Below are positions 45,521 through 57,003 of a stretch of DNA of 64,000 nt, piece after piece. The notes beneath the pieces were generated by a model that was not told the DNA's origin, made no database searches, and worked only from the letters and a program-made list of their open reading frames with translations. Within the stretch, counting starts at the first letter, position 1. Every line of letters begins with the position of its first letter. A program made the position numbers and the translations under genes. Source of the stretch: Azotobacter chroococcum (GTDB lineage: Bacteria > Pseudomonadota > Gammaproteobacteria > Pseudomonadales > Pseudomonadaceae); the NCBI RefSeq assembly GCF_004339665.1, contig NZ_SMMU01000014.1, positions 1 to 64,000 on the forward strand. The letters are read 5' to 3'.

Positions 45521-46993
45521 TTAGCCGACCAGCAGGCCGCTCTGCTGCACCAGCTCCAGCAGGGGTTGCGGGTAGACGCCGAGGCCGAAGGCCAGCAGGG
45601 CGATGAGCAGCAGCATGATGCCGCCGCTGCCCAGGTTCCAGTTGAGCGGAGCATCGCGACGCTGCAGCTTCGGCTCGACCAGGAACAGGGTGACCATCAC
45701 CCGCAGGTAGTAGTAGACGCCGATGGCGCTACCCACGACCAGCGCAGCGAGCAGCCACCAGAGCCCGGACTCGACGCCCGCGGCGATCACGTAGAACTTG
45801 CCGATGAAGCCGGCGGTCAGCGGGATGCCGGCCAGCGACAGCATCATGGTGGTGAGCACGGCGGTCAGGTACGGACGGCGCCAGAACAGGCCGCGGTACT
45901 CGTACAGGGCGTCGGCGTCGCGGCCGCTGTAGGGCGTGGACATCAGGGTGATCACCCCGAAGGCGCCGAGGCTGGTCAGCACGTAGGACGCCAGGTAGAC
46001 GCCGATCGCCTCCACGGCCATGCCCTTGCTGGCGATCAGCGCCACCAGCAGGTAGCCGAAGTGGGCGATGGACGAGTAGCCGAGCAGACGCTTGAGGTTG
46101 CTCTGCAGCAGCGCCAGCAGGTTGCCGAGCAGGATCGAGGCGATGGCGATCAGGCTTAGCAGGTCGTTCATCCAGCCGCCGGAGGTCGCCGGGGACATCT
46201 GGTACAGCCGCAGCAGCACGGCGAACACCGCGACCTTGCTGGCGGTGGCCAGGAAGGCCGAGACCGGTGCCGGCGCACCCTCGTAGACGTCCGGGGTCCA
46301 CAGGTGGAAGGGCACCAGCGACAGCTTGAAGGCCAGGCCGATCAGCATCAGGCCGATGCCGACCTGCACCAGGGTGCCCTGCACGCCGCCCGGCGCCATG
46401 GCGTTGCCCAGGCTGGCGAAGCTCAGGCTGCCGGATTCGGCGTAGAGCAGGGCCATGCCGAACAGCAGGAAGGCCGAGCCTGCGGCCGACAGCACCATGT
46501 ACTTGATGCCGGCCTCCAGCGAACGCCGGCTGAAGAAGGCGTAGGCGACCATGCCGTAGACCGGCACCGAGAGCAGTTCCAGGCCGATGAACAGCCCGGC
46601 GAGGTGCTGGGCGCCGACCAGCACCAGCGCGCCGGCGGCGGCGAGCAGGATCAGCAGGTACATTTCCTCGCGGTTGCCGGGATAGCCCGGCGCGCCGCTC
46701 TTGTCGCCCATGTAGGCATGGATCAGGGTCACGCAGGCCAGGGTGGCGACCAGGATCAGCGCCATGTAAAAGCCGGCGAAGCTGTCCATCTGCAGCAGCG
46801 GGGTGACCGCCAGCGGCGCGACCTTGACCGCCGGAATGACCGACAGCAGGGCGAGGTTGAGACCGGCCACCGAGAGGGTGAAGGTCAGCGAGTGATTTCG
46901 CCTCCAGGCGATGCCGAGCATCACCGCCACGACAGTGGCGGAGGTGATGAGCAGCGGCAGCAGGGCGATGAGATGTTGAGTCGTCATGTGCAT
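45521..46993 (-). CDS. nuoN: NADH-quinone oxidoreductase subunit N
   Basis: A 490-residue membrane subunit of respiratory complex I, one of three antiporter-like proton-pumping subunits. About 14 helices are present; typical motifs include FIGLELLSVPVYGMVAYAF, FKLSLVPFHLWTPDVYEGAP with the conserved Lys, and LLGYSSIAHFGYLLVAL. Start MHMTTQHLIAL aligns with other pseudomonad NuoN proteins; the ATG two codons later is an alternative. It is the last nuo gene, eight bases after nuoM. Confidence 0.96.
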   Translation of the reverse strand: MHMTTQHLIALLPLLITSATVVAVMLGIAWRRNHSLTFTLSVAGLNLALLSVIPAVKVAPLAVTPLLQMDSFAGFYMALILVATLACVTLIHAYMGDKSGAPGYPGNREEMYLLILLAAAGALVLVGAQHLAGLFIGLELLSVPVYGMVAYAFFSRRSLEAGIKYMVLSAAGSAFLLFGMALLYAESGSLSFASLGNAMAPGGVQGTLVQVGIGLMLIGLAFKLSLVPFHLWTPDVYEGAPAPVSAFLATASKVAVFAVLLRLYQMSPATSGGWMNDLLSLIAIASILLGNLLALLQSNLKRLLGYSSIAHFGYLLVALIASKGMAVEAIGVYLASYVLTSLGAFGVITLMSTPYSGRDADALYEYRGLFWRRPYLTAVLTTMMLSLAGIPLTAGFIGKFYVIAAGVESGLWWLLAALVVGSAIGVYYYLRVMVTLFLVEPKLQRRDAPLNWNLGSGGIMLLLIALLAFGLGVYPQPLLELVQQSGLLVG

Positions 46994-47001
46994 GGCTCTA
47001 C

Positions 47002-48531
47002 TTACCGGGCCGAAACGAGTTGGGTGAGGGCGGTGCTCAGCCACTGCTGCACGCCTTGCATGCTGGCGGCAGAGGTGTCGAGAACCGGCTGCGGGTAGAC
47101 GCCGAGGAGGATCAGCAGTCCTGCCAGACCGAGCACCATGCTCAGCTCGCGGCCGTTCAGGCCGAGCAGGGCGCCTTCCGTCCTGGCCGGGCCGAAGTAG
47201 GCGCGGTGGATCATGATCAGCGAGTAGACCGAACCGAGCACCAGGCCGGTGGAGGCCAGCACGGTGATCCAGGGGGCCTGCGGGAAGGTGCCGATCAGGA
47301 CCAGGAACTCGCCGACGAAGTTGCCGGTGCCCGGCAGGCCGAGCGCGGCGGCGGCGAAGAACAGGCTGACCGCCGGCAGCCACGGCATGCGGCTCCAGAT
47401 ACCGCCCATCTCGCGCATGTCACGGGTGTGCAGGCGCTCGTAGAGCTGGCCGCAGAGGATGAACAGCGCGGCGGCGGAGAGGCCGTGGGCGATCATCTGC
47501 ACCACCGCACCCTGCAGGGCGATCTGGCTGCCGGAGTAGATGGCGATCAGGATGAAGCCCATGTGCGACACGCTGGAGTAGGCCACCAGGCGCTTGATGT
47601 CGGTCTGTGCGAAGGACACCAGAGCACCGTAGACGATGGCGAACACGCCGAGGCCCATGGCGATCGGCGCGAACTCCGCCGAGGCGTTGGGGAACAGCGG
47701 CAGGGCGAAGCGCAGCAGGCCGTAGGCGGCGGTCTTCAGCAAGATGCCGGCCAGGTCCACGGAGCCGGCGGTCGGTGCCTGGGCATGGGCGTCGGGCAGC
47801 CAGGAGTGGAACGGAATGACCGGGAACTTCACCGCGAAGGAGATGAAGAAGCCGAGCATCAGCAGGAACTCGGTGCCCGGGGCCAGCTGGGTCTTCAGCA
47901 GGTCGGCGTAGTTGAAGGTGAGCACGCCGCTCTGGCTGTAGTGGACGAACACCAGGCCGAGGATGGCCACCAGCATGATCAGGCCGCTGGCCTGGGTGAA
48001 GATGAAGAACTTGGTGGCGGCAGTGATGCGGGTGTTGCCGGTGCTGCCGCTGTGACCCCAGAGCGCGATGAGGAAATACATCGGCACCAGCATCATTTCC
48101 CAGAAGAAGAAGAACAGGAACAGGTCGACGGCGAGGAAGACGCCGACCACGCCACCGAGAATCCACATCAGGTTGAGGTGGAAGAAACCGATCTTCTGCT
48201 GGATTTCCTTCCAGGAGCAGAGGACCGAGAGCACACCGAGCAGGCCGGTGAGCACCACCATCAGCATCGACAGGCCATCCAGGGCCAGATGCAGCTCGAT
48301 GCCGAAGCGCTCGATCCAGCTCAGCCGGAACTCGGCGCTCCAGAGCGGTGCGGCTCCCGGTGCGGGGGCCAGGGTGAAGTCTCCGGTGGCCCACAGCCAG
48401 AGGCCGAGAACCAGCAGCAGGGACATGGTCAGCAGCGCGATCCAGCGCGGCAGGGTGGCGCTGTAGCGCTCACCCTGCCAGCACAGCAGGCCGCCGATGA
48501 AGGGGATCAGGATCAGCCAGGGCAGAATCAT
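47002..48531 (-). CDS. nuoM: NADH-quinone oxidoreductase subunit M
   Basis: A 509-residue proton-pumping membrane subunit of complex I, of normal length. Conserved features are FFFWEMMLVPMYFLIALWGHSG, FAVKFPVIPFHSWLPDAHAQAPTAG split by a central helix break, and RLVAYSSVSHMGFI. It lies 27 bases after nuoL in the operon. Confidence 0.97.
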   Translation of the reverse strand: MILPWLILIPFIGGLLCWQGERYSATLPRWIALLTMSLLLVLGLWLWATGDFTLAPAPGAAPLWSAEFRLSWIERFGIELHLALDGLSMLMVVLTGLLGVLSVLCSWKEIQQKIGFFHLNLMWILGGVVGVFLAVDLFLFFFFWEMMLVPMYFLIALWGHSGSTGNTRITAATKFFIFTQASGLIMLVAILGLVFVHYSQSGVLTFNYADLLKTQLAPGTEFLLMLGFFISFAVKFPVIPFHSWLPDAHAQAPTAGSVDLAGILLKTAAYGLLRFALPLFPNASAEFAPIAMGLGVFAIVYGALVSFAQTDIKRLVAYSSVSHMGFILIAIYSGSQIALQGAVVQMIAHGLSAAALFILCGQLYERLHTRDMREMGGIWSRMPWLPAVSLFFAAAALGLPGTGNFVGEFLVLIGTFPQAPWITVLASTGLVLGSVYSLIMIHRAYFGPARTEGALLGLNGRELSMVLGLAGLLILLGVYPQPVLDTSAASMQGVQQWLSTALTQLVSAR

Positions 48532-48558
48532 GACGGGCTCAATTCCTTTCGCAAAATG

Positions 48559-50406
48559 TCAGGCCAACAGCACGATGCCGAGCAGCAGCACGGCACCGCC
48601 GACGATGGAGCCGGCATACCAGCGCAGCTGGCCGGTCTCGCTGCGGCTCAGCACCCCGTGACCGCCGCGCGCCAGGCGCGGGATCACGTTGATGCCACGG
48701 TCGATGGGGTCGCGGCCGAGCAGGCGGCAGAGCTGCAGGTAGGGAGTGACGAACAGCCGGTCGTAGAGCCAGTCGAAGCCCCAGGCGGCATACCACAGGG
48801 GAATCAGCCGGCGTGCCGGCTCGCTCTGCGCGATGCCGTCGAGCAGCCTGCGGTCGCCGAGGAACAGCCGCGCGGCTAAGGCGATGCCCACCACGGCGAT
48901 GATCGCGGAGATGACTTCCAGCACATGCTTGGCCCCGCCACCGGCGTGGCCGACGCTTTCCGGCAGCACGCCGTGCAGCGGCGGCACTATCCAGGCGCCG
49001 ACGAAGGTGGACAGGACGATCAGCACCGCGAGCGGCAGGTTGTGGGCGATGCCGTGTCCTGCATGCACCTCGCCCTTCGCCTCGCCATGGAAGGCGATGA
49101 AGATCAGCCGGAAGGTGTACAGGGAGGTCAGGAAGGCACCGGCCAGGCCGGCGAAGAGCAGCAGGACGCGGCCGCTGGCGTAGGCTTCCCAGAGAATCTC
49201 GTCCTTGGAGTAGAAGCCCGCGGTCAGCAGCGGCAGGGCCGCCAGTGCGGCGCCACCGACCAGGAAGCTGGCGTAGGCCAGCGGCAGCTTCTTCCACAGC
49301 CCGCCCATCTTGAAGATGTCCTGTTCGTGGTGGCAGGCGAGGATCACCGAGCCGGAGGCGAGGAACAGCAGAGCCTTGAAGAAGGCGTGGGTCATCAGGT
49401 GGAAGATCGCCGCATCCCAGGCGCCGACGCCCAGGGCGAGGAACATGTAGCCGATCTGGCTCATGGTCGAATAGGCGAGGATGCGCTTGATGTCGGTCTG
49501 CACCAGGGCGGCGCAGCCTGCCAGCAGCAGGGTCACGCCGCCGACGATGCCGACCAGGTCGAGGATCTCCGGAGTCAGCAGGAACAGGCCGTGGGTCCGG
49601 GCGATCAGGTAGACGCCGGCGGTCACCATGGTCGCCGCGTGGATCAGCGCCGAGACCGGGGTAGGGCCGGCCATGGCGTCGGCCAGCCAGGTCTGCAGCG
49701 GCAGCTGGGCGGACTTGCCGACCGCGCCACCGAGCAGCATCAGGGTAGCGATCCACAACCAACTGTCGCCTTCGGCATATTTCTGCGGGGCCAGGCTGAC
49801 CAGTTCCTGGATATTCAGGGTGCCCACATTGAAGAACAGGATGAACAGGCCGATGGCCATGAACACGTCGCCGACGCGGGTGACGATGAAGGCCTTGAGC
49901 GCCGCATTGCCGTTCTTGCGTTCGTGGAAGTAGAAGCCGATCAGCAGGTAGGAGCACAGCCCCACGCCTTCCCAGCCGAAGTACAGGAACAGCAGGTTGT
50001 CGCCCAGCACCAGGAACAGCATGCTGGCGATGAACAGGTTGGTGTAGGCGAAGAAGCGCGAGTAGCCTTCTTCACCGCGCATGTACCAGCTGGCGAACAG
50101 GTGGATCAGGAAGCCCACGCCGGTGACCACGCCGAGCATGGTGACCGACAGGCCGTCCAGGTAGAGGGTGAAGCTCGGCGCGAAGCCGGCCACGCTCATC
50201 CACTGCCACAGCGTCTGGGTGAAGACGCCGCCTTCCGGCGGGGCGCTGTTGAACTGCCAGATGACATGGGCGGCGGTCAGGGCCGAGAGGCCCACGGAGC
50301 CGACGCCGATCAGCGCCGACAGGTTCTCGGAGAAGCGTCCGCGGGAGAAGGCCAGCAGCAGCCAGCCGATCAGCGGAAACAGACAGGTGAGGAATAGTAG
50401 GTTCAT
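48559..50406 (-). CDS. nuoL: NADH-quinone oxidoreductase subunit L
   Basis: A 615-residue proton-pumping subunit located at the far end of the complex I membrane arm, with the long C-terminal lateral helix. Motifs [40 protein letters not shown] and [18 protein letters not shown] are intact. The start overlaps the nuoK stop as ATGA (50403-50406). Confidence 0.97.
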   Translation of the reverse strand: MNLLFLTCLFPLIGWLLLAFSRGRFSENLSALIGVGSVGLSALTAAHVIWQFNSAPPEGGVFTQTLWQWMSVAGFAPSFTLYLDGLSVTMLGVVTGVGFLIHLFASWYMRGEEGYSRFFAYTNLFIASMLFLVLGDNLLFLYFGWEGVGLCSYLLIGFYFHERKNGNAALKAFIVTRVGDVFMAIGLFILFFNVGTLNIQELVSLAPQKYAEGDSWLWIATLMLLGGAVGKSAQLPLQTWLADAMAGPTPVSALIHAATMVTAGVYLIARTHGLFLLTPEILDLVGIVGGVTLLLAGCAALVQTDIKRILAYSTMSQIGYMFLALGVGAWDAAIFHLMTHAFFKALLFLASGSVILACHHEQDIFKMGGLWKKLPLAYASFLVGGAALAALPLLTAGFYSKDEILWEAYASGRVLLLFAGLAGAFLTSLYTFRLIFIAFHGEAKGEVHAGHGIAHNLPLAVLIVLSTFVGAWIVPPLHGVLPESVGHAGGGAKHVLEVISAIIAVVGIALAARLFLGDRRLLDGIAQSEPARRLIPLWYAAWGFDWLYDRLFVTPYLQLCRLLGRDPIDRGINVIPRLARGGHGVLSRSETGQLRWYAGSIVGGAVLLLGIVLLA

Positions 50407-50711
50407 CCGCGCATCTCGCTGGCAGCGTCGATATCGAGGGTATGGAAGCGGCGATACAGCTGCAGCAGGATCGCCAGGCCGATGCTGGCCTCGGCGGCTG
50501 CCAGGGTGATCACCAGAATGAACATGATCTGGCCGTCAGGCTGAGCCCAGCGGCTGCCGGCAACCACGAAGGCCAGGGCGGCCGCGTTCATCATGACTTC
50601 CAGGCTCATCAGCACGAACAGGATATTGCGCCGCACCATCAGGCCGACCAGGCCGAGGCTGAACAGCACGCCGGACAGCGCCAGACCGTGTTCCATGGGG
50701 ATTGCATTCAT
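50403..50711 (-). CDS. nuoK: NADH-quinone oxidoreductase subunit K
   Basis: A 102-residue membrane subunit of complex I with three helices and the conserved glutamates of the proton path ([15 protein letters not shown] and [13 protein letters not shown]). Start [10 protein letters not shown]; a methionine five codons on is an alternative. Four bases after nuoJ and overlapping nuoL. Confidence 0.96.
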   Translation of the reverse strand: MNAIPMEHGLALSGVLFSLGLVGLMVRRNILFVLMSLEVMMNAAALAFVVAGSRWAQPDGQIMFILVITLAAAEASIGLAILLQLYRRFHTLDIDAASEMRG

Positions 50712-50715
50712 CGGG

Positions 50716-51216
50716 TCACTCCTTGGCTTCGTGGCGGCCGAGGTGGTAGGCGGCAACCAGCGCGGCGAGCAGCAGCATGGAAGCCAGCTCCACCGCCAGC
50801 AGGTAGGGTCCGAACAGCGCGATGCCGACGGCCTTGGCGTCCACCGTCTGCTGGCCGATGACGGCACCGTTCGAGGTGCCGAACAGGACATACAGCAGTT
50901 GCACGAGCAGCAGGGCGGACAGCACCGTCGGTCCGGCCCAGATGCCGGGCTTGAGCCATTGCCGTTCCTGCTCGGCGATAGCCGGACCGAGGTTGAGCAT
51001 CATCACCACGAAGACGAACAGCACCATGATGGCGCCGGCGTAGACGATGATTTCCAGCACGCCGGCGAAGGGAGCGCCGAGGCTGAAGAAACACATCGAG
51101 ACCGCCAGCAGGGAAACGATCAGATAGAGCAGGGCATGCACGGGGTTGGTGTGGGTGATCACCCGCAGGGTGGACACCACGGCGGCCCCGGCAGCGAAGT
51201 AGAACGCGAATTCCAT
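50716..51216 (-). CDS. nuoJ: NADH-quinone oxidoreductase subunit J
   Basis: A 166-residue complex I membrane subunit with five helices. The third-helix motif [25 protein letters not shown]-like stretch ([18 protein letters not shown]) is diagnostic of NuoJ. It begins 13 bases after nuoI. Confidence 0.96.
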   Translation of the reverse strand: MEFAFYFAAGAAVVSTLRVITHTNPVHALLYLIVSLLAVSMCFFSLGAPFAGVLEIIVYAGAIMVLFVFVVMMLNLGPAIAEQERQWLKPGIWAGPTVLSALLLVQLLYVLFGTSNGAVIGQQTVDAKAVGIALFGPYLLAVELASMLLLAALVAAYHLGRHEAKE

Positions 51217-51229
51217 CTTTCCTGGGTCC

Positions 51230-51778
51230 TTAAGGCAGCAGGCCTTTCACGTTGATCGGCTCGGCTTCGTTCTGCGCGGTACCTTTCGGCTTGCCGGCGA
51301 TCGCCATGCCCGCCACGCGGTAGAAGTTGTAGTCCGGGTATTTGCCGGGACCGGCGATCAGCAGGTCCTCCTTCTCGTAGACCAGCTCCTGGCGCTTGAA
51401 CTCGGCCATCTCGAAGTCCGGGGTCAGCTGGATCGCGGTGGTCGGGCAGGCTTCCTCGCAGAGGCCGCAGAAGATGCAGCGCGAGAAGTTGATGCGGAAG
51501 AATTCCGGATACCAGCGGCCGTCGTCCTTCTCGGCCTTCTGCAGGGAGATGCAGCCGACCGGGCAGGCCACCGCGCAGAGGTTGCAGGCCACGCAGCGCT
51601 CTTCGCCGTCGGGATCGCGGGTCAGCACGATGCGGCCGCGATAGCGTGGCGGCAGGTAGACGGGCTCTTCCGGGTACTGCAGGGTGTCGCGCTTGCGGAA
51701 GGCGTGGGAGAACACCATCACCAGGCTGCGCAGCTGGGTGAAGGTGCCGTACAGCACCTCTCCAATGTATTTGAACAT
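51230..51778 (-). CDS. nuoI: NADH-quinone oxidoreductase subunit I
   Basis: A 182-residue ferredoxin-like subunit carrying two [4Fe-4S] clusters (N6a and N6b) on the electron path to N2. The two motifs [15 protein letters not shown] and [14 protein letters not shown] are complete. An amphipathic N-terminal helix associates it with the membrane. Fourteen bases separate it from nuoH. Confidence 0.97.
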   Translation of the reverse strand: MFKYIGEVLYGTFTQLRSLVMVFSHAFRKRDTLQYPEEPVYLPPRYRGRIVLTRDPDGEERCVACNLCAVACPVGCISLQKAEKDDGRWYPEFFRINFSRCIFCGLCEEACPTTAIQLTPDFEMAEFKRQELVYEKEDLLIAGPGKYPDYNFYRVAGMAIAGKPKGTAQNEAEPINVKGLLP

Positions 51779-51792
51779 GGCGTGTTTTCTCC

Positions 51793-52782
51793 TTACTGGG
51801 CCGCCAGCACGAGCGCGCCGGTCGCCAGCAGGTTGAGCAGGGTCAGGGGCAGGCAGAACTTCCAGCTGAAGGCCATCACCTGGTCATAGCGCGGGCGCGG
51901 AATGGCGGCGCGCAGCAGGATGAACAGCATGATGAAGAAGGCGGTCTTCAGGGCGAACCAGAGGAAGGACAGCTGCGGCAGGATGCCGAACGGGCCGTGC
52001 CAGCCGCCGAAGAACAGGGTCACCAGCAGCGCCGAGACCAGCACGATGCCGATGTACTCGCCGACGAAGAACATGCCCCACTTCATCCCCGCATACTCGA
52101 TGTGGTAGCCGTCGGCCAGTTCCTGCTCGGCTTCCGGCTGGTCGAAGGGGTGACGGTGGGTCACCGCGACGCCGGCGATGAAGAAGGTACAGAAGCCGAA
52201 GAACTGCGGGATGATGAACCAGAGGTGCTGCGCCTGGTACTCGACGATGTCGCGCATGTTGAAGGAGCCGGCCTGGGCAACCACGCCCATCAGCGCCAGG
52301 GCCATAAACACCTCGTAGGAGATGGTCTGGGCCGAGGCGCGCAGGCTGCCGAGCAGGGCGAACTTGTTGTTGCTCGACCAGCCGGCGAAGAGCACCGCGT
52401 ACACCGCGAGGCCGGCCATGGCGAAGAAGAACAGCAGGCCGATGTTGAGGTCGGCCACGCCCCAGGTCGGAGTCACCGGCACCACGGCGAAAGCCATCAG
52501 CAGCGCACTCATGGCGACGATCGGCGCCAGGGTGAAGATCAGCTTGTCGGCGAACGGCGGCGTCCAGTCCTCCTTGAAGAACATCTTCAGCATGTCCGCA
52601 CCGAGCTGGAACATGCCGAACGGGCCGACCCGGTTGGGACCGTAGCGATCCTGCCAGAGGCCGAGCAGGCGGCGCTCGACGAAGCTGAGCAGGGCGCCGC
52701 AGACGACCACGGCCAGCAGGATGACGATGGCCTTGAGAACGGCGACGACGATTTCGATGAGTTCGGGAGTGATCCAGCTCAT
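51793..52782 (-). CDS. nuoH: NADH-quinone oxidoreductase subunit H
   Basis: A 329-residue complex I membrane subunit at the quinone-binding interface, with eight helices. Conserved stretches are [39 protein letters not shown] and the loop [19 protein letters not shown]. The ATG overlaps the nuoG stop (ATGA, 52779-52782). Confidence 0.97.
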   Translation of the reverse strand: MSWITPELIEIVVAVLKAIVILLAVVVCGALLSFVERRLLGLWQDRYGPNRVGPFGMFQLGADMLKMFFKEDWTPPFADKLIFTLAPIVAMSALLMAFAVVPVTPTWGVADLNIGLLFFFAMAGLAVYAVLFAGWSSNNKFALLGSLRASAQTISYEVFMALALMGVVAQAGSFNMRDIVEYQAQHLWFIIPQFFGFCTFFIAGVAVTHRHPFDQPEAEQELADGYHIEYAGMKWGMFFVGEYIGIVLVSALLVTLFFGGWHGPFGILPQLSFLWFALKTAFFIMLFILLRAAIPRPRYDQVMAFSWKFCLPLTLLNLLATGALVLAAQ

Positions 52783-55493
52783 TGCACAGCCTCCTGCAGA
52801 GCGCTGGCCAGACGGCCGAAAAGCGTGGCGGGGATGCCCGGCAGGCCGGCCGGCAGGGCCACCAGGCCGATGCCCAGGTTGGCGTCCACCCGCAGCGGCA
52901 GGCGCAGTTCCACGCCGTCGATGCGCAGGCTGAGCAGGGTTCCCTCGTGGACGCCGAGACGCTCGGCCTCGGCCTCGGCCAGGGCGATGTAGGGCTGCGG
53001 GATGCGCTCCTGCACAGGGGCGGCAAGCGCGCTGGTTTCCTCGCTGCCGAACAGGTGGTGGAAGGGCACCACCTGCCAGCTGCCCCGCGGCGGGTTGAAG
53101 GCTGCCGGCGGTTCGGCGAACCAGGTCAGGCGATCGCCCTGCGCCTCGATCAGGCGGATGCCCGGGTCGCCGGCGCGCAGGTGGCCGCCGACCTCGGCCT
53201 GGAACTTGTTCCAGGCCTGCGGCGAGTTCCAGCCCGGCGACCAGGCGAAGGGGATCTGCTGGCGATCCTCGGTGCTGCCGGCATAGCCCTCCATGGAGAA
53301 GGCGAAGGCACTGTCCTGATCCTGCGGCGCGCGCGGCTCGTGCACGCTGATGTTGGCGCGCATGGCGGTGCGGCCGCTGTAGCGATGCGGTTCGCGGGCC
53401 AGCTTCAGGCCCTTGATGCGGAACGCGGCATTCGGCGCGGCGTTGCGGATGCCGGCCAGCTGCGGATGGGCATCGGCACAGGCGGCGGTGACCTGGTCGA
53501 GCTGGGTCCAGTCGACAGTGCGGCCCTGCAGGGCGCTGTGCAGGGCATGCAGCCAGCGCCAGCCCTCGCGCACCAGGTTGTCGGCGTCGTAGTAGCTCGG
53601 CTCGAAAACCTGGAAGAAGCGCTGGGCACGGCCTTCCTGGCTGACCAGGGTACCGTCGGCCTCGGCGAAGCTGGCCACCGGCAGCCGCAGGTGGGCCCGG
53701 GCTGCGGTGGCGGTCTGCTGGTGATCGGCGACGATCACCGCCTTCGCGGCCGCCAGGGCGGTATCCACCCGGGCCGGATCGGCACGGCGATACAGGTCGT
53801 TTTCCAGGATCACCACGGCATCGGCCTCGCCGCTGGCGAGCTGCTCGAGCGCAGCGTCCAGCGAGTGGCCGCCGAGCAGGGCCAGGCCCAGGCTGTTGGC
53901 TTCCGGCGCGACCAGGCTGATGCCGGCGTTCTTCTGCCGCTTGTGCAGGGCCTTGGCGATGTTCGCCGCGGCTTCGAGGATGGCCCGGGAGCCCAGGGAA
54001 GTGCCGGAAACCAGCAGCGGGCGCCTGGCGGCCAGCAGGGCGTCGGCGATGCGCCGGGCCAGTTCGGCGGCCTCGGGCTCGAGCCCCTCGACGGCCGGTG
54101 CTTCGGGATCGATGGCATGGGCCACAGCAAAGCCCAGGCGGGCCAGATCGTCCGGCGCGGCATGCACGCATTCGGCCGCCACGTCGTCCAGCCGGGTGGC
54201 GGCCAGGCTGGCGATGAACAGCGGGCTCAGCGCGCGCTGGGCGATGTTCTTCACTGCCGCATCCAGCCAGGGCTGGACCTTCATGCTGGCGGCCATCTCC
54301 TCGGCCTTGCCCTTGACCGACTGGCGCAGGGCCAGAGCGATGCGCGCGGCAGTCTGGGTCAGATCCTCGCCTAGCACGAACACCGCATCATGGTTCTCGA
54401 TCTCACGCAGCGAGGGGGTTGGCAGCGGGCCTTCCTGCAGGATCTGCAGGGCCAGTTGCAGGCGTTCCAGTTCACCCGCCTCGATGCCGCTGGAGAAGTT
54501 CTCGGGGCCGACCAGCTCGCGCAGGGCGAAGTTGCTTTCCAGGCTGGCGCGTGGCGAGCCGATGCCGATCACGCGACGATCCTTGAGCAGGGCGACGGAG
54601 TGGTCGAGGGCGGCGTCGATTCCGAGCTTCTTGTCGCTGCCCAGGAGCGGCTGACGCGGGCGATCGATGCGGTTGACATAGCCGTAGCCGAAGCGGCCGC
54701 GGTCGCAGAGGAAGTAGTGGTTCACCGAGCCGTTGTAGCGGTTCTCGATGCGTCGCAGTTCGCCGTAGCGCTCGCCGGGGCTGATGTTGCAGCCGACCGA
54801 GCAGCCATGACAGATGCTCGGGGCGAACTGCATGTCCCACTTGCGGTTGTAACGCTCGGAGTGGGTCTTGTCGGTGAACACCCCGGTCGGGCAGACCTCG
54901 GTGAGGTTGCCGGAAAACTCGCTCTCCAGCACGCCGTCCTCGACCCGTCCGAAATAGATGTTGTCGTGGGCGCCGTAGACGCCCAGATCGGTGCCGCCGG
55001 CATAGTCCTTGTAGTAGCGCACGCAGCGATAGCAGGCGATGCAGCGGTTCATCTCGTGGGCGATGAACGGACCGAGCTCCTGGTTCTGGTGGGTGCGCTT
55101 GGTGAAGCGGTAGCGGCGCATGGTGTGGCCGGTCATCACCGTCATGTCCTGCAGGTGGCAGTGACCGCCTTCCTCGCACACCGGGCAGTCGTGCGGGTGG
55201 TTGGTCATCAGCCACTCGACGACGCTCTCGCGAAACTGCTTCGCCTCCTCGTCGTCGATGGAGATCCAACTGTTGTCGGTGGCGGGGGTCATGCAGGACA
55301 TGACGAGGCGACCGCGTTTGTCGTTCTCGTCGTTGTACTGCTTGACCGCGCACTGGCGGCAGGCGCCGACGCTGCCTAGCGCCGGGTGCCAGCAGAAGTA
55401 GGGAATGTCGAGTCCGAGGGACAGACAGGCCTGGAGCAGGTTGTCCGCGCCATCGACTTCGAACGTCTTGCCGTCTACGTGGATAGTGGCCAT
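52779..55493 (-). CDS. nuoG: NADH-quinone oxidoreductase subunit G
   Basis: A 904-residue peripheral subunit. The N-terminal domain carries a [2Fe-2S] cluster ([15 protein letters not shown]), then [15 protein letters not shown] and [11 protein letters not shown] with the HxxxCxxC pattern, and the cluster-N7-type CHGCSVGCN motif. The rest is a molybdopterin-oxidoreductase-like domain without cofactor, used as scaffold. It is separated from nuoF by an unusually long 160-base spacer and has a weak ribosome-binding site. Confidence 0.97.
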   Translation of the reverse strand: MATIHVDGKTFEVDGADNLLQACLSLGLDIPYFCWHPALGSVGACRQCAVKQYNDENDKRGRLVMSCMTPATDNSWISIDDEEAKQFRESVVEWLMTNHPHDCPVCEEGGHCHLQDMTVMTGHTMRRYRFTKRTHQNQELGPFIAHEMNRCIACYRCVRYYKDYAGGTDLGVYGAHDNIYFGRVEDGVLESEFSGNLTEVCPTGVFTDKTHSERYNRKWDMQFAPSICHGCSVGCNISPGERYGELRRIENRYNGSVNHYFLCDRGRFGYGYVNRIDRPRQPLLGSDKKLGIDAALDHSVALLKDRRVIGIGSPRASLESNFALRELVGPENFSSGIEAGELERLQLALQILQEGPLPTPSLREIENHDAVFVLGEDLTQTAARIALALRQSVKGKAEEMAASMKVQPWLDAAVKNIAQRALSPLFIASLAATRLDDVAAECVHAAPDDLARLGFAVAHAIDPEAPAVEGLEPEAAELARRIADALLAARRPLLVSGTSLGSRAILEAAANIAKALHKRQKNAGISLVAPEANSLGLALLGGHSLDAALEQLASGEADAVVILENDLYRRADPARVDTALAAAKAVIVADHQQTATAARAHLRLPVASFAEADGTLVSQEGRAQRFFQVFEPSYYDADNLVREGWRWLHALHSALQGRTVDWTQLDQVTAACADAHPQLAGIRNAAPNAAFRIKGLKLAREPHRYSGRTAMRANISVHEPRAPQDQDSAFAFSMEGYAGSTEDRQQIPFAWSPGWNSPQAWNKFQAEVGGHLRAGDPGIRLIEAQGDRLTWFAEPPAAFNPPRGSWQVVPFHHLFGSEETSALAAPVQERIPQPYIALAEAEAERLGVHEGTLLSLRIDGVELRLPLRVDANLGIGLVALPAGLPGIPATLFGRLASALQEAVQ

Positions 55494-55573
55494 GGTTCAG
55501 TTTTCTTCAATACCCGCCGGAGCGGGTGTGGCTAATGGAATCCGGTCTGTGGCGCTGCATGGGGCAGCCGCCG

Positions 55574-55642
55574 ACGCAGGTCGGGGCGGGCACTGGAGCC
55601 CGGCGGGCCATGGATCGGGCCCCGGCTCCGTTCGACCTGCGT
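55574..55642 (-). ncRNA. Nested hairpin in the nuoF-nuoG spacer
   Basis: Three nested inverted repeats fold the spacer: ACGCAGGTCG (55574-55583) with CGACCTGCGT (55633-55642), GGAGCC (55595-55600) with GGCTCC (55624-55629), and GGGCC (55605-55609) with GGCCC (55618-55622). In the nuo transcript this gives a stable structure within the only long intra-operon gap. It could be a processing, stabilising or attenuation element; nothing identifies a known RNA family. Confidence 0.45.
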
Positions 55643-55653
55643 TTCGAGCAAAC

Positions 55654-57003
55654 TCAAACCTGTGAAGCGGCGACGCCCGGGCGTGTCTCGTTGGGGGTTC
55701 CCCGCACGCCGGCCTCGAACTCCTGGCGGAAATACTTGAGGGCGCTGCCCAGCGGCTCGACGGCACCCGGTGCGTGGGCGCAGAAGGTCTTGCCCGGGCC
55801 GAGGAAGTTGACCAGCTGCTCCAGGGTCTCCAGGTCGCCGGGCTGGCCTTCGCCACGCTCCAGGGCGCGCAGCAGCTTGACGCTCCACGGCAGGCCGTCG
55901 CGGCAGGGGGTGCACCAGCCGCAGGATTCGCGGGCGAAGAACTCCTCCATGTTGCGCAGCAGCGAGACCATGTTGATGCTGTCGTCCACCGCCAGGGCCA
56001 GGCCGGTGCCCATGCGGGTGCCGACCTTGCCGATGCCGCCGGCGTACATCTGCGCGTCCAGGTGTTCGGGGAGCAGGAAGCCGGTACCGGCCCCGCCGGG
56101 CTGCCAGCACTTGAGCCGGTAGCCGTCGCGCATGCCGCCGGCGTAGTCCTCGAACAGCTCGCGGGCGGTGATGCCGAAGGGCAGTTCCCAGAGGCCGGGG
56201 TTCTTCACCTTGCCGGAGAAGCCCATCAGCTTGGTGCCCATGTCCTCGCTGCCGGGGCGGGCTAGGGACTTGTACCAGTCGACGCCGTTGCCGACGATCG
56301 CCGGCACGTTGCTCAGGGTTTCGACGTTGTTCACGCAGGTCGGCTTGCCCCAAACGCCGACGGCGGCGGGGAAGGGCGGCTTGGAGCGCGGATTGGCGCG
56401 ACGGCCCTCGAGGGAGTTGATCAGCGCGGTTTCCTCGCCGCAGATGTAGCGGCCGGCGCCGGTGTGCACAAACAGCTCGAAGTCGAAGCCGCTGCCGAGG
56501 ATGTTCTTGCCGAGCAGGCCGGCGGCCTTGGCTTCGGCGATGGCGCGGTTGAGATTGCGAGCCGCATCGACATACTCGCCGCGCAGGAAGATGTATCCGC
56601 GATAGGCCTTCAGCGCCCGGGCGCTGATCAGCATGCCCTCGATCAGCTGGTGCGGCAGCTGCTCCATGAGCAGGCGGTCCTTCCAGGTGTTCGGCTCCAT
56701 CTCGTCCGCGTTGCACAGCAGGTAGCGGATGTTGATGGATTCGTCGGCGGGCATCAGGCCCCATTTGATGCCGGTGGAGAAGCCCGCGCCGCCCCGGCCC
56801 TTGAGGCCGGAGTCCTTCACGGTGGCGACGATGTCGGCCGGCGACATCTCGGCGAGCGCCTTGCGGGCCGCGGCATAGCCGTTCTTCTGCTGGTACTCGT
56901 CGAGCCAGACCGGCTCGGCATCATCGCGCAGGCGCCAGGTCAGGGGATGGGTTTCCGCCGTGCGGGGAGTACGGTTGGCGGGACCGATGGAGGTAAGGGT
57001 CAT
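55654..57003 (-). CDS. nuoF: NADH-quinone oxidoreductase subunit F
   Basis: A 449-residue subunit that binds NADH and FMN and passes electrons to cluster N3. The FMN/NADH region reads [16 protein letters not shown] and [14 protein letters not shown]; the N3 cluster motif is [12 protein letters not shown] with a later Cys in FCAHAPGA. Translation is coupled to nuoE through ATGA (57000-57003). Confidence 0.97.
   Translation of the reverse strand: MTLTSIGPANRTPRTAETHPLTWRLRDDAEPVWLDEYQQKNGYAAARKALAEMSPADIVATVKDSGLKGRGGAGFSTGIKWGLMPADESINIRYLLCNADEMEPNTWKDRLLMEQLPHQLIEGMLISARALKAYRGYIFLRGEYVDAARNLNRAIAEAKAAGLLGKNILGSGFDFELFVHTGAGRYICGEETALINSLEGRRANPRSKPPFPAAVGVWGKPTCVNNVETLSNVPAIVGNGVDWYKSLARPGSEDMGTKLMGFSGKVKNPGLWELPFGITARELFEDYAGGMRDGYRLKCWQPGGAGTGFLLPEHLDAQMYAGGIGKVGTRMGTGLALAVDDSINMVSLLRNMEEFFARESCGWCTPCRDGLPWSVKLLRALERGEGQPGDLETLEQLVNFLGPGKTFCAHAPGAVEPLGSALKYFRQEFEAGVRGTPNETRPGVAASQV

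Noticed and set aside
47020-48879. Long plus-strand frames opposite nuoM and nuoL
   Set aside because: They are antisense artefacts of conserved membrane-protein genes; translations are low-complexity and unlike any known family.
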